Shown one piece after another: positions 7,410 through 18,422 of a DNA stretch of 20,000 nt (position 1 is the first letter of the stretch; every line of letters begins with the position of its first letter). Made by a program: the position numbers and the translations under genes. The notes beneath the pieces are model-generated. The model ran no database searches, was not told the origin of the DNA, and saw nothing but the letters and a program-made list of their open reading frames with translations. This DNA is from Letharia columbiana (taxonomy: Eukaryota; Ascomycota; Lecanoromycetes; Lecanorales; Parmeliaceae), in the NCBI RefSeq assembly GCF_014066305.1, contig NW_023501062.1, positions 1-20,000 of the forward strand, written 5' to 3'.

Positions 7410-7575
7410 GCGCCTATATCAAGTCGCTCTTTTATTTTATAGAATTTATAATTAATATAACTAAAGATCTTACTTTATATTTCTATAGATTATAAATCTA
7501 AGCTTTATTTAATAACTATTATATTATATCTATTATTTATATCTATAGTTATAACTATTTTAATCTTTTAATATT
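7410..7575 (+). repeat. Direct repeat, first copy (element 5' end or LTR)
   Basis: Matches 9842-9995 in the same orientation. The copies share GCGCG..TATAT.AA, CTCTTTT.TTTTATAGAA, ATTAATATAACTAA, ATAGATTATAAAT.TA and ATTTAATAACTATT. In the first 25 bases this copy keeps C or G where the other has T or A. It is either an LTR of a copia-like element or the 5' end of a second truncated copy. Confidence 0.7.
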
Positions 7576-7599
7576 TACGAGTTTAAATTTATAAATTAA

Positions 7600-7875
7600 A
7601 TTTATAATCTATTTTTTTAATTAGAGCTATCGAGTAAAATTAATAAGCGAACTTTAATAAGCGATATTTAAATTCTTTATTTTTAAATAATTATAAGACT
7701 AAATTCTATAATTTTTAAATCGTTAAAATATGAAGTTTACGCTTTATCGAATTTTTTTAATAGAGAATAAAAAAGTTATTTCGAATTTAAATAATATATA
7801 TCTATTTTTTTAAATTAAAGCTATCGAGCGAACTTTAATAAGAGATATTTAAATTTCTTACTATTAAATAATTTT
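7600..7875. repeat. Dispersed duplicate ~75 bp apart by ~200 bp
   Basis: The segment ATCTATTTTTTTAA followed by AGCTATCGAG and CGAACTTTAATAAG.GATA occurs at about 7601-7680 and again at about 7800-7870. The copies differ by small indels. This is duplication inside the decayed block. Confidence 0.65.
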
Positions 7876-8429
7876 AAAATTAAAATTTATTATTTTATTA
7901 TTATTAAAAGGCGTAAATTACGATCTATAATTAAAATTAAAAATAATTTTTTAATAGAAATTAGTAAAGTTATTAAATAGTTAAAAGTAGAATAAGAGGT
8001 TTTAATAGTTATTATCGAAATATATTATCTAACTAAATTAAAAGATTAGTTAAGACGAGAAAGATTTATCGAGACTTAATAATATATATATTTATAATAC
8101 TCTTTATAATTAGATCTAATTAATTAAGTATTTTATTTATTACTTTTAATAGATTATAAGTCTAAATTATAGAATATTTATTTAATATATTACTTATAAG
8201 CCAGCTAGCTTATTAATTAAGTATTTAAAAAATAGAGGAAAGCTTTATCGTAATATTATATCGCTTAGCGATATTATTATAATATTAAATATCTAATTAA
8301 TTTACTTTAAGATAATTTAATAGTACTTTTTAAGCTTTATAGACCTCTAAATTATAAGTTATACTTATTATATAATAGTTGTAACTCTTATAAAGATCTT
8401 ACTATTATTATTTTTAACTATTATATTAA

Positions 8430-8585
8430 AAAATAAGAATTAAAATAAAGCATTAATTATTTTTTGTTATATTAATTAATTAGTTAAGCGCTTTAAACAT
8501 AATAAGAAATTAAAATAAAGAGCTTAAGTATTAAGTTAATTAAAATTTTTATTATATTAATTAATTAGTTAAGCGCTTTAAACGA
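8430..8585. repeat. Two-copy tandem duplication, ~85 bp
   Basis: GAATTAAAATAAAG... ending ATATTAATTAATTAGTTAAG and CGCTTTAAAC occurs twice back to back (copies end at about 8497 and 8583). The second copy carries an insertion around AGCTTAAGTATTAAG. Confidence 0.75.
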
Positions 8586-8919
8586 TATTAATTTTATCTA
8601 TAAAATATTAAATCTATAAATAGAAATAATATAATTATAAAAGAAGTAGTATATAAAAAAATATTTTTATTTTTTAATCGAAATATAGTTATTATTAGTT
8701 AAATAGATTATAATAAAATATTATTATATTAATACTATCGATTATTTAATTAACGAGTTATTAAGTTAATAATTAAATATCTAGCTAATAAAGAATATAA
8801 CTATTACGTAAAATAAAGAATATAAAAAGTTTTTAGATTTTTTATTTAATATAAACTCTATATCTACTTAATTATCTTTAAATCTAATTATATCTTAAAA
8901 AAATTCTTTATTTAATTAT

Positions 8920-9025
8920 ATTAATTAAGATAATATTATATACTCTAAATATAATTATATATTAACGCCTTCTCTTAATTAAGATAATATTAAATACTTT
9001 AAATATAATTATTTATTAATATTTT
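8920..9025. repeat. Two-copy tandem duplication, ~55 bp
   Basis: TTAATTAAGATAATATTA then TACT.TAAATATAATTAT.TATTAA is present twice (about 8922-8970 and 8977-9022). It lies within the unassigned decayed block. Confidence 0.7.
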
Positions 9026-9409
9026 TCGTAATTTAAAATAAACTTAAAAATTATTATAGATTATATACGCTTATTATATCTTTAGATATCTTTTAAAAAT
9101 AATTTTATATATTATATAATAAAGTACGCGCGGGTAGATATATCTTTAAACGCGATTTTCTTTAATATAATTAAATATTAAATAAAGTTTAATATTAATT
9201 TAAAAAGTATTTAGAAAATTAAGAATATAATTATATATTTATCTATTTCTCTAATAGCTCTATAACTCTTAATAATTTAACTCGCGAGTTATTTCTCAAA
9301 TTAATTAATAGCGAGAATCTCTTTAATATTATTATATAGTTTATTAAATTTAATTCTCTTATAAGCTCTTAATTTCTTTATATTTTAAATAATATATTAA
9401 AGTTAAAAC

Positions 9410-9755
9410 TATAAATCTTAAATTATCTTTTATTATAGTAAAATCTTTCGAATAATAAGATAGCTATTAAAGTAAGATATCGAATGATTTTAATTCGTCT
9501 AAGTATATATCGTTCGATATTTCTTCTATAGAGACTTAATTAACTATAATTATTATAATAGATTCTTCTCTTATAATATTATTATAATAATAATATATTA
9601 TATTAATATAATAGAAATAATAAATTAAGTTATAATAGTATTCTTCGCTTATTAAGTAATAATTTAATATAAAATCGTAGAGAGTATATAATATAAGATC
9701 TTAAAGAGCTAAGTCGTATTCTTAACGATAATAGCTTTATTATCGCTTAATTTTA
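9410..9755 (-). repeat. Right arm of distant inverted repeat
   Basis: Its reverse complement aligns with 1250-1545, including one unit of the ~224-bp repeat family plus the tail with CTCTATAGAAGAAATATCGA. Weak similarity seems to continue a little beyond 1545 on the left. The pair is therefore two opposed copies of one element rather than a TIR of a single one, but that is inference. Confidence 0.78.
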
Positions 9756-9845
9756 TTGAAATTCGAATCACGTAACTCTTAGCGTCTTGGCGGTCATGTG
9801 ACTACGTCACGTGACTACGTCACGTGACACGTCTTAGCGCGTTTA
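9756..9845. promoter_or_regulatory. Unmutated island with 13-bp CACGTG repeats
   Basis: About 90 bp with normal base composition inside RIP-decayed DNA. GTGACTACGTCAC occurs twice in tandem (9798-9810, 9811-9823), followed by GTGACACGTC, so CACGTG palindromes form at the joins. CACGTG and TGACGTCA-like cores are known bHLH and bZIP sites. Whether any factor acts here is unknown; it may simply be remnant unique DNA between two elements. Confidence 0.5.
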
Positions 9846-9995
9846 TATTAAATTACTCTTTTCTTTTATAGAACTCTATAGTTAATATAACTAAGTATCT
9901 TATCTTTATATTTTAATAGATTATAAATTTAGATTATATTTAATAACTATTTTAATAATAGTATAATCTATCGCTATAGTTACGATTATCTTTAA
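9842..9995 (+). repeat. Direct repeat, second copy (copia 5' end or LTR)
   Basis: Second copy of the 7410-7575 sequence, at the 5' side of the copia gag region. It is more RIP-mutated at its outer edge (GCGCGTTTATATTAAATTAC where the first copy has GCGCGCCTATATCAAGTCGC). Confidence 0.7.
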
Positions 9996-11559
9996 ATATT
10001 TATATCTATTATAATAAAGATAATTATAACTATAGAAGACTTTATTAACCTTTTTAATATAAGAAATTTTTATTTTAAAATAGTTATTTTAGATTTAAAT
10101 AGCTATAATTCGCTTATAATTTAAGAGTTAAAGGCTATTACTTAAACGCTTTCGCTTTTTACTTAAAATAATATAAAGCGAGTTAAGATATATTATATCT
10201 AATTAAAACTATCGAAATCGCTATATAATTAATTAAATTATATTATTATTAAGATCTCTAAAATATTACTAGCTTTCTTATATAAAATACGCTAAATAAA
10301 GAGATAATACGCTCTTATTTATATATTATAAATACTAAAGAATTAGATAATAAGTATTTAGACTTTATATTTATTTAATTATAAAATATTTATAATAAAG
10401 ATTAAAAACTAGCTATTTTAATTATTATTAAAAGAAATATAATTTAAAAGAAAATAATCTTAGCTTCGATATTAATTACGTAGTTTTTAATTATTATTAA
10501 TAAAAATATATTAATTAAAAAAGTAAAAATCTTAACCTCAAAAATAAAAAGAGAAAAAAAATCTTTATTATTATAAAGAAGCTTCGATATAAATATTTAT
10601 TTTAAAGATAAAATACTTTGATAATAAGTAAATAATCTTATAGTCGATCTTAATCTCGAACTTTAATTAAATTAAATTTAGAGAAAATAAATAAAGATTT
10701 TAATTATTAAGATAATTAATATAATTTTAATAATATAATATTATATCTATATATAAGAGATAGACCTCTATTATTATAATATTTTTAAACTACTCTAATA
10801 TCTCTAATATTTATTAATTATTTAATTTTTTAATAAAATATTATTCGCTATTTCGAGTATTAATAGATAATAAATCTTTATAAATAAAGATTTAAGCTAT
10901 ATCGAGTTAATCTTAAAGCTTAATAAGACTTCTCTTATACGTTTAAATCTTTAATATATTATAAAGAATATTCTAATAGCGAAAATAAATATATATTAAA
11001 CTTTTTTATTAATTTTAATTTAATATTAAAGTAATTTACTTCTAAATCTTTATTAAAATTAATCTTTAATAAAGATTTCTTTAATTTTTAAGTGTATTTA
11101 ATTTCGTTAATATTATCTATCTTAATTACTTCTTTAAATTCTATTAATATATATACTTTATTTTTAAATTTAAGCTTTAATAAAGCGAGCTTATTTAATT
11201 TATCTAATTTATTCTTTAATAAAAAAAGCTTATTAAATCTCTAAATATTATATCTTTTAAGAAATTTAAAATTTTAATCTTTTTAAGCTATTTTAATAAT
11301 ATTAATAAGTTTAAAAATATTTTTAATTATTAAATTTAGAAGTAATAATTCGAGAATAAATTAAAGCTACTTCGATTATAATATTATATTTAAAAAAACT
11401 ATATAAAATTAATTATTAATATTATTATTATTAAAACCTAGATCGATAGCTAGTTATAGATATAAGATTAAATCTATATTATATTAAAATCGCGCTATAA
11501 AAAAAACTCGTATTCTAAAATTAAGAATAAAATTAATATTAAAGAAGCTTAAGAGATTT

Positions 11560-12290
11560 TAAATAAGTTTAAACTCTAAAATTTAAATATTCTTAATTTT
11601 ATATTTAAAAAAATAAATAATATTACTTTTACGAAGTATAATAACGACTTTTAATTCTATATTAATAGATTTATAAAAATTCTAAATAAGTTTAATAATT
11701 TATTCTTAAAGCTAAAATTTAATAAAAATTAAAAGATTTATCGCTTTTATTTAAATTTAGATTTTTTATATAATTTATATTATAAATAGTATAATTAAAA
11801 TTATAATATCTTTAAAAATAATAATATCGTAAAATTTAATCTAGATTATACGATTATTTAATTTATTAATATTATAATTAATTCTATTAATTTTATTAAT
11901 ATTAAAATTTATATACTAGCTATATTAATTAATAAATTTTTTATATATAATTTATAAAGCGTTATTATATTAATTATTATTAATAAAACTATCGAGTATA
12001 AAATTTAATAAAAGATCTATATTAATAACTTTCGTATTTATATTTAAATTTATAAATATTATAATTATTATAAAAAAAACTAATATAATAATATTAAATA
12101 TATTATTTTATATTTTAAATTTAAGAAATAAGATAATAATAATAGTAGAAGAGATTACGATAATTATAGAGATCGCGATAATTATAATTATAAAGATAAT
12201 AATAAAAAAAGTAATAATAATAATTTCTCTAGCTCGAGTAATAAAGATAAAAATAAAAATAATTAAAATAATAAATTTATTATTAATTAT
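11560..12290 (+). pseudogene. Copia gag remnant with possible zinc knuckle
   Basis: Translation around 11625-11700 gives FYIDRFIKILNKFNNLFLKL, resembling a helical capsid segment. At 12060-12101 Tyr codons stand at the spacing CX2CX4HX4C (positions 12060, 12069, 12084, 12099), as expected if TGT, TGC, CAT or CAC codons were turned to TAT by RIP. Tyr codons are common in such AT-rich DNA, so chance cannot be excluded. A basic Arg/Asp/Asn tail (RRDYDNYRDRDNYN) follows, as in many Gag nucleocapsids. Confidence 0.45.
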
Positions 12291-13000
12291 TAGTTTAATA
12301 ATATTAAGATTATTATTATATATATTTAATTAGCGATAATATATAATTTTATAATATATATTAACTCTAATTTAAAGAATATTATATATTTTATTACTAA
12401 TTCTTAATTCTTATAAAATTAAATTTATTATTTCTTTATTAAAAGAGTCTAAAGATTATAATTTAAATTTCTTTAATATTTATAATTATTATATTATTAT
12501 ATTTATAATTTATTAATAATATTTATACTTAATATATTATTTATAACTTCTTAATTTTTTAGATTTTTATCTTATTTAAATTATATTATTTAATTAATAA
12601 AGTTAATAGCTTAATTATAACTATCGATTTTAAATATATTAAATTTAAATATAAAGATCTTAAAAATAAATAAACTCTATATATAAAAGATATCTAATAT
12701 ATTCTTAATAGTAATTTTAATCTAATTTCTTAAAAGTAACTCGAAGATTAAAATTATTCGCTTTAGTTTATATTTAAGAATATTAGAATAAAGAAATATA
12801 ATATTATTTTTAGATATTAGCGTAATTATCTTTATACGCTAAATATATAAATAGAGATCTTTATATACTTAGTAATTATTAATAAAAATATCTCTATCTA
12901 TAATAAGTTTATTATATTTATATTTATATCTAAATCTAAATTCTTATTCTTATTTATTAATACTCTAAATTCTTAAATTAATAAAAAAATCTTATATATA

Positions 13001-13950
13001 TAATACGCTTATTATAATTATTTAAGATATTAGAATTTAAAGAAATTAATTAAAATATATATTAAAATAAATTTATCTATTTTACTTTTAGAGAATATAT
13101 ATAAATTATATAATATTATTAATATAAAAGTTAAATTATATAAACTTTATATAGCGCTAAACCAAAAAAAAAAATTTAATTTATAATAATTTTTAAGAGT
13201 TTTTTTCTATTTTTTTATAATAATTATAAATAAATAATAATTTTTCTAAACGATAAAACGCTTTATTTCGCTATATTCTTATTTTCTAATAAAAATAATC
13301 TTATAATCCTCGCGGCGTTTAAGTTTTTTCTAAATTAAGTCGAGTATAGAGATTATATTTATATTAGATTTTATAGCGATTATAATTTTAAATATAATAA
13401 CTATAATATATATACTTTTTAATTTATTAAAGAAATTATTTAGAAAGATATTATATCTAATAATTTTTAAATAAATAATAAATTTAAATATTTTAATTAA
13501 ATAATATAATATAAAATTAACGCTATATTTAAAGAGAGTAAACTATTATAAAAATATTAATCGAAATTTACGCGGGCTTCTAATTATCTATATAATCTAT
13601 AATTAATATCGAGAAAGAATATTACCTCTTATAAAGCCTTTATAAACTATTTATCTAATATTTTATATCTTTAAATTATTAAATAGATTAATTTCTATTA
13701 AATATATCTATTAAATATCGATTAGATTAAATATAAGAATTACGCTTATAAGAGGCGCTTAATTAATTATAAAATTAATTAATTTTATTATATATTAATA
13801 TTAAATAATAAAATTTAGATTTATTTAAATATAATTTAAATTAATAATATCTCTTTTAAGTCTATTCTATTTAAGCTTAATCTCGCTAAAAAAAGATTAA
13901 TAATTAAAATCTATTTAAAAATAGAAATAAGCGCTATATAAATACGTTAT
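13001..13950 (+). pseudogene. Copia integrase remnant
   Basis: In one frame, decayed His/His/Cys/Cys codons sit at 13004, 13019, 13100 and 13109, giving HX4HX26CX2C, the integrase zinc finger. The block reads ...HA..NHLR.QNLKKLIKI...ENICKLC once Tyr codons are taken as mutated His or Cys. After a frameshift, 13315-13600 reads AFKFFLN.VEYRDYI.IRF then SDYNFKY (13375-13395, the RSDxGxE(Y/F) segment with the second catalytic Asp retained), then INAIFKESKLL. Further on, SYKAFINYLSNI and YKNYAYKRRLINY resemble the TPYEAF.G..P and KRAYKGRLVGY region of fungal copia integrases. It is inactive: many stops, at least one frameshift. Confidence 0.75.
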
Positions 13951-14523
13951 AAAAGACTATATATAAGCTATTAATCGCTTCTTTAATATTAATTTTAAAG
14001 AAGAAAATCTCGAAAAAAATAAGATGAAAAATATTTATTAAAGCGATAATTATCTTAGTTAAAGTCGTTAGAGAATTTATTATTATTATATAAATCTTCG
14101 TTAGAGAAGTATTTTCGTAGATATCTTCGTAGTAAGTATCGTTATAGATATTATCGTAGATATATTTAGAGGAGATAGAGTCGAAATCACTTAAAATCCT
14201 AAGCGAAAATATACTCGCGATTTTAATAATTTACTTTTATCTTAATAAGATTTATAATTAGATTTATAATTAATTAATAGTCTTTCTTAAAATAATCTAA
14301 ACGATATAAAGTTCTTAAAGCTTATCGCGATCTTTCGCTAAATTTACTCGCCCTTTTAATTAAAATTAATACTCTTAAATTATTTAAATCTTAAATATAT
14401 CGAGAGATAATAGCGAATAAATATTAAAAAATAAAATAAGAATTTATTATATAGAAAGAAGTTAACTCTCTTATAACTAATAATATTTAAATCTTAATAA
14501 ATCTACTCTTAAATATATATATT

Positions 14524-14705
14524 TTAAATAATAAATAGATTTATAAACTTAAGCGAGGTTCTATTAAGAAGATTATATAATATAAAGCTTAATAAATAAT
14601 TTATAATTTTAAATAGCGCGAAGGCGTAGATTTTAATAAGATTTTTATCTTTATAATTAAGTTTATAAATTATAAAGTAATCTTTATATTATAGTAAGCT
14701 ATCGT
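14524..14705 (+). pseudogene. Copia reverse transcriptase, N-terminal fragment
   Basis: One frame reads NNK.IYKLKRGSIKKII.YKA..., then REGVDFNKIF and KFINYKVIFIL. This matches the conserved copia start NKWV(Y/F)KxKR...RYKARLVA.GF.Q..G.D(Y/F)..TFSPV.K.. almost residue for residue after reversing C-to-T and G-to-A changes. The fragment breaks off about 60 residues in, long before the catalytic box, at the junction with the next element. Confidence 0.85.
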
Positions 14706-14910
14706 AATTACATAAGTATATGATTTTATCTATCTTTCGTACCTGCTAAGAAGATACCTTAATAAGAACCTTAGCTTAATATTATAAGTAGTTACTTCTT
14801 AGTAGAAGAATAATTATCTTTACTATATATTACTCTTATACTTATATTTTTATATTACTCTTATAATATAATAGTAATATTATTATTCGATATTAATTAA
14901 CTATTAAATA
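14705..14910 (+). repeat. Possible 5' LTR of the following gypsy element
   Basis: The sequence changes character at about 14705 with a short unmutated part (ATAAGTATATGATTTTATC, CGTACCTGCTAAGAAG), then promoter-like repeats of ACTCTTATAxTxATATTT up to about 14880. It lies exactly where the copia reverse transcriptase is broken and upstream of gypsy coding remnants. No partner LTR is in the window, so this is positional inference. Confidence 0.4.
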
Positions 14911-17379
14911 ATCTAAAAGCTTCTTTATTATTATTTATTTATTTAATAATATTTTATTATTTAATTTTTTATAGTTATTCTACTATCTAAGTCTTTCGCT
15001 AATACTCTTTTATTTATTAATTAAAGTTTTTACTATTTTATTAATTTAATAAGTAATTTTAATTTAATAGAATATCTCCTTAATATTAACGTTATTTATA
15101 TTTATATTAATTAAAAAGTAATTATATTAATCTTTTAAATTAACGACTTTATTAAAATAGTATACTTATATCTTAATCTATTAAAGTCTTCGATAATATT
15201 TATAATCCGATACTTTATTACTTATATCTTTAAATCTCTAGAGCTATTAAGCTTTTATCTATATTATAAAATAATAAAATAAGAACTAGATTTAATTCTT
15301 TAGAATTTAAGTTATTAATATTATAACTACTAGATTAAATTATTAATAAATCTTTTTTTATATAAGATAATTAGAGATTTTAATAATTTTATTATATAGC
15401 TAGTAAAGCTACTAAAGCCTTCTTTAATTAATATTATTTTATTAAATTTATCTTTATTAAGCTCTCTCTTACTAATTATATAAAAATCGTTAAATTTTAT
15501 TTAAATAAAAAGCTTTATATTAATAAATTTATTTAATAGATATTCTTCTTCTATATTTAAGATTTCTATAAAAATTATAATTTATAATAATATTATAACT
15601 TCTAACTCTTCTCTTAATTATTAATAGCTTTAATAAGATATTAATAAAATTATTTAAAAAGCTATTATCTAAATATTATAGAATTTATAAATACTATTTA
15701 ACTCTATAGACTTTATAGAATAATTAAGACTATAAGATCTATCTAGAGAATTATCTATTTTATTAAATATTTTTAATTAATAAAATTTATCGAATCTTAA
15801 TTACTTCGATCTTTATCTTAATAAATTCTATAAAAAAAATAAGATTATTATAATTAATAAAGATATCTACTTCTATAGCGTTATTCTTTTTATTAAATAG
15901 CTATAAAATATAATTATTATAAAAAACTTCTCTATAATTAAAGTTAATTTTAATATAATATTAAGAGATATAGCGTTATTATAATATATTATTAAATTAT
16001 TAAATTTTAAAAAGCTTAATCTATAAATAGATAATAATATTAAAAAATAATATAAGATATTATTAAGATAATTTAAGGAATTAATGAAAATAGTACTCGC
16101 TTATTTTATTACTAAAAAGTATACTCTAATAAATATATATAATAGAAGAGAGCCTTTAAACTATATATAAGTAGTTATTTATTATATTAAATTTATAAAT
16201 ATAAATAATATTAAAAATTAATTAATATTTATCTATTAAGATATTATAATAGATTTATATATTTTTATAAACTTATTATCTACTATAATATTAATTTCTT
16301 TATTTATTTAAATATTTAAATTAAAGAAAAATATATAATTTAAAATATTTAGATTATTTTATTAAAGATTTTAATAAAGTTAATTACTATAGTAATAATA
16401 TAATAATTAAATCTTTTAATAATTTTTTTAATAAGATTAATTAAATACTAATCGTTAAGATTAGTAAAACTATAAAAATTAACTATTTAATCTTTTTAAT
16501 TTTAATTCTATTCGCGATAATCTTCTAGCTATTAGAATAGATCTTATAATAAAAAATAATACGCTTATAATAATTAATAGTATAATTATTAATTAAATTA
16601 GTAATACGCTCCTTCGTAAAGTAATTGTTTACTTATAATATCGTTATATCTTTAAATTATTAATTCTCTAAGTATATTAGATTTAATATTCTTAAATTAA
16701 TTTAAGTAATTAAATCTTTTTAAGATAAAAGATTCTCAAGATAAAATAATCGCGGTTATTAAAGTAATAAAGATAAGTAGTTATAATAGTTATAAGATAT
16801 CTATTATAGCTAAATTACTATTTATTAAATTAATTATAATAATTAAATAGTTTATAATTAGGCTAACTATATTAATAAAGATTAATCTAATATTTTTTAA
16901 AAGTATAATAAAGTATAAAAAGTTTATTAAGACGAATTATTTAAGAAAAGCTTCGCTAATAATTATAAAGAATAGTTATATAAAGAGATTTATATTAACT
17001 TTATTAATATTTATATAATCTATTAAAATTATAATATATTATTTATATTTAAAATAAAACTTTATAAGTATTTATAGAAGAATTATTTATAAGAGCCTTC
17101 TATAGTTAAATAGAAGCCTTTTATTTATTAATTAAAAATCTTTTATTATTAAGACTTTTATTCTATTAAAATTATTAACTTTAACTTTATTAAAAAGTTT
17201 AATCTAGATATAGAACTTACTTTTCGAGAGTAAAACTACGCTTATATCTTTATACGTCTATAGTCTAATATAATTAATAAAAAGATTTATATTAATATTA
17301 ATTATAGAGTTACTTTAATAAATAAACTATAACTATTAATATTACTATTTTTTATAAAAAATTAAAAAATAATTTTACT

Positions 17380-17800
17380 TTTTATATTAAGGGCTTAGAT
17401 TTAGCTATATATAATATTAATAAATATATATTAATTCTAATATATATCTCTATTAATAAGATAGATAATAATAAGATTCTCTATTATATTTAAAAAAAAA
17501 TCTATCTTATTAATAGTTTAAAAGCTTATATATTACTAGAGAATAATATTATAGATCTTAAAAAGATTATATTTAATATTATTTAAATTAAGATATATAT
17601 TAATAACTATATTACTACTATTAATATTATTAATTAATAATATAATTTATATTAAAAATATATTATTTATATCTATAAAGCTTTAATTATAACGCTTTAT
17701 ATTAATATTATAATATCTATTAACTCTTTTAAAAAATTATCTAAAAGAAATTATATTTTCGAATTAATAGTATAGCGAAATTTAATTTTATATATTTATT
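17380..17800 (+). pseudogene. Gypsy polyprotein protease-like segment
   Basis: One frame holds together for about 150 codons apart from RIP-type stops: FYIKGLDLAIYNINKYI, then IYLINSLKAYILLENNIIDL and KKIIFNI, then a segment with YKALIITLY. It corresponds to the fungal gypsy segment with (V/I)HLVD.L.A.(M/I)L(I/L)GNDI(I/L)GPE around the retropepsin-like fold. His to Tyr, Asp to Asn and Gly to Glu or Asn changes are what RIP causes. Confidence 0.7.
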
Positions 17801-18422
17801 TTATAGATTTATATATTATTAAAATTTTAATTAAAAATAAAATTAATTAAATCGTTTAAATCTCTAAGAAGCTCTATTTAGATATACTATATAAAGTTAA
17901 TTATAAAAATATCTTCTTTATAAAAATTTTATTAAAATTTTTTATAGATAAATTCTATTATAAATAATTAAATTAAGAAAATAACTACTCTTATTATAAT
18001 AGTATTAATAAATATAATTAATAATCTCTTATAGTTTATTTATAACCCTATAATATCTTAATTAAATCTTATTAAAGAGATTAAATTATTAAATAATATT
18101 ATAATTTATAATAATAAATATAATACTTAGATTTTGATAGATTTAGTTAATAAATTTTTATTTATAAAGAGATAAAGGCTTTATTAAAGTATTTAAAAAT
18201 AATTAAATAAAGATTATACTACGCGATAACTAGTAAAGTAGATTATTAAAATTAAATTATATAAAGATTTATTCTCTAGATATTAATAATAAAATAATAA
18301 TTAATAATATATTTAATAATTTATAATAATAAGATAGACTTAAATATACTATTAAGCTTACTTTATTTAACTATTTTATATTTATAATTTAAAAAATATT
18401 ATTAAATAATAAGTGAAAGAAA

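Larger units (their letters stand above)
7576..9410. repeat. RIP-decayed transposable element block, class unknown
   Basis: AT-rich with almost no CpA or TpG and no intact frame. It is bounded by the direct repeat at 7410 and the inverted-repeat arm at 9410. Minus-strand translation from about 9400 downward gives peptide-like stretches between stops, such as LRNNSRVKLLRVIELLE, so the coding strand of the original element may be minus. I cannot assign it to LINE, DNA or LTR class. Confidence 0.45.
9842..14705 (+). mobile_element. RIP-decayed Ty1/copia retrotransposon, 3' truncated
   Basis: A forward-strand element whose coding order gag, integrase, reverse transcriptase is that of Ty1/copia. 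Legible blocks are a gag tail with a possible zinc knuckle (about 12060-12200), the integrase HHCC finger (13004-13111), integrase core (13315-13600) and the beginning of reverse transcriptase (14524-14705). All frames are full of TAA and TAG stops that become Gln or Trp codons if C-to-T or G-to-A changes are reversed, as RIP predicts. At about 14705 the reverse transcriptase stops being readable and unrelated sequence begins, so the 3' half and 3' LTR are missing from this place. The 5' limit is set by the direct repeat shared with 7410. Confidence 0.78.

Noticed and set aside
12390..12440. Copia protease DSGA motif
   Set aside because: A TNS-like reading is present, but the Gly position cannot be explained by RIP transitions, so it is not supported.
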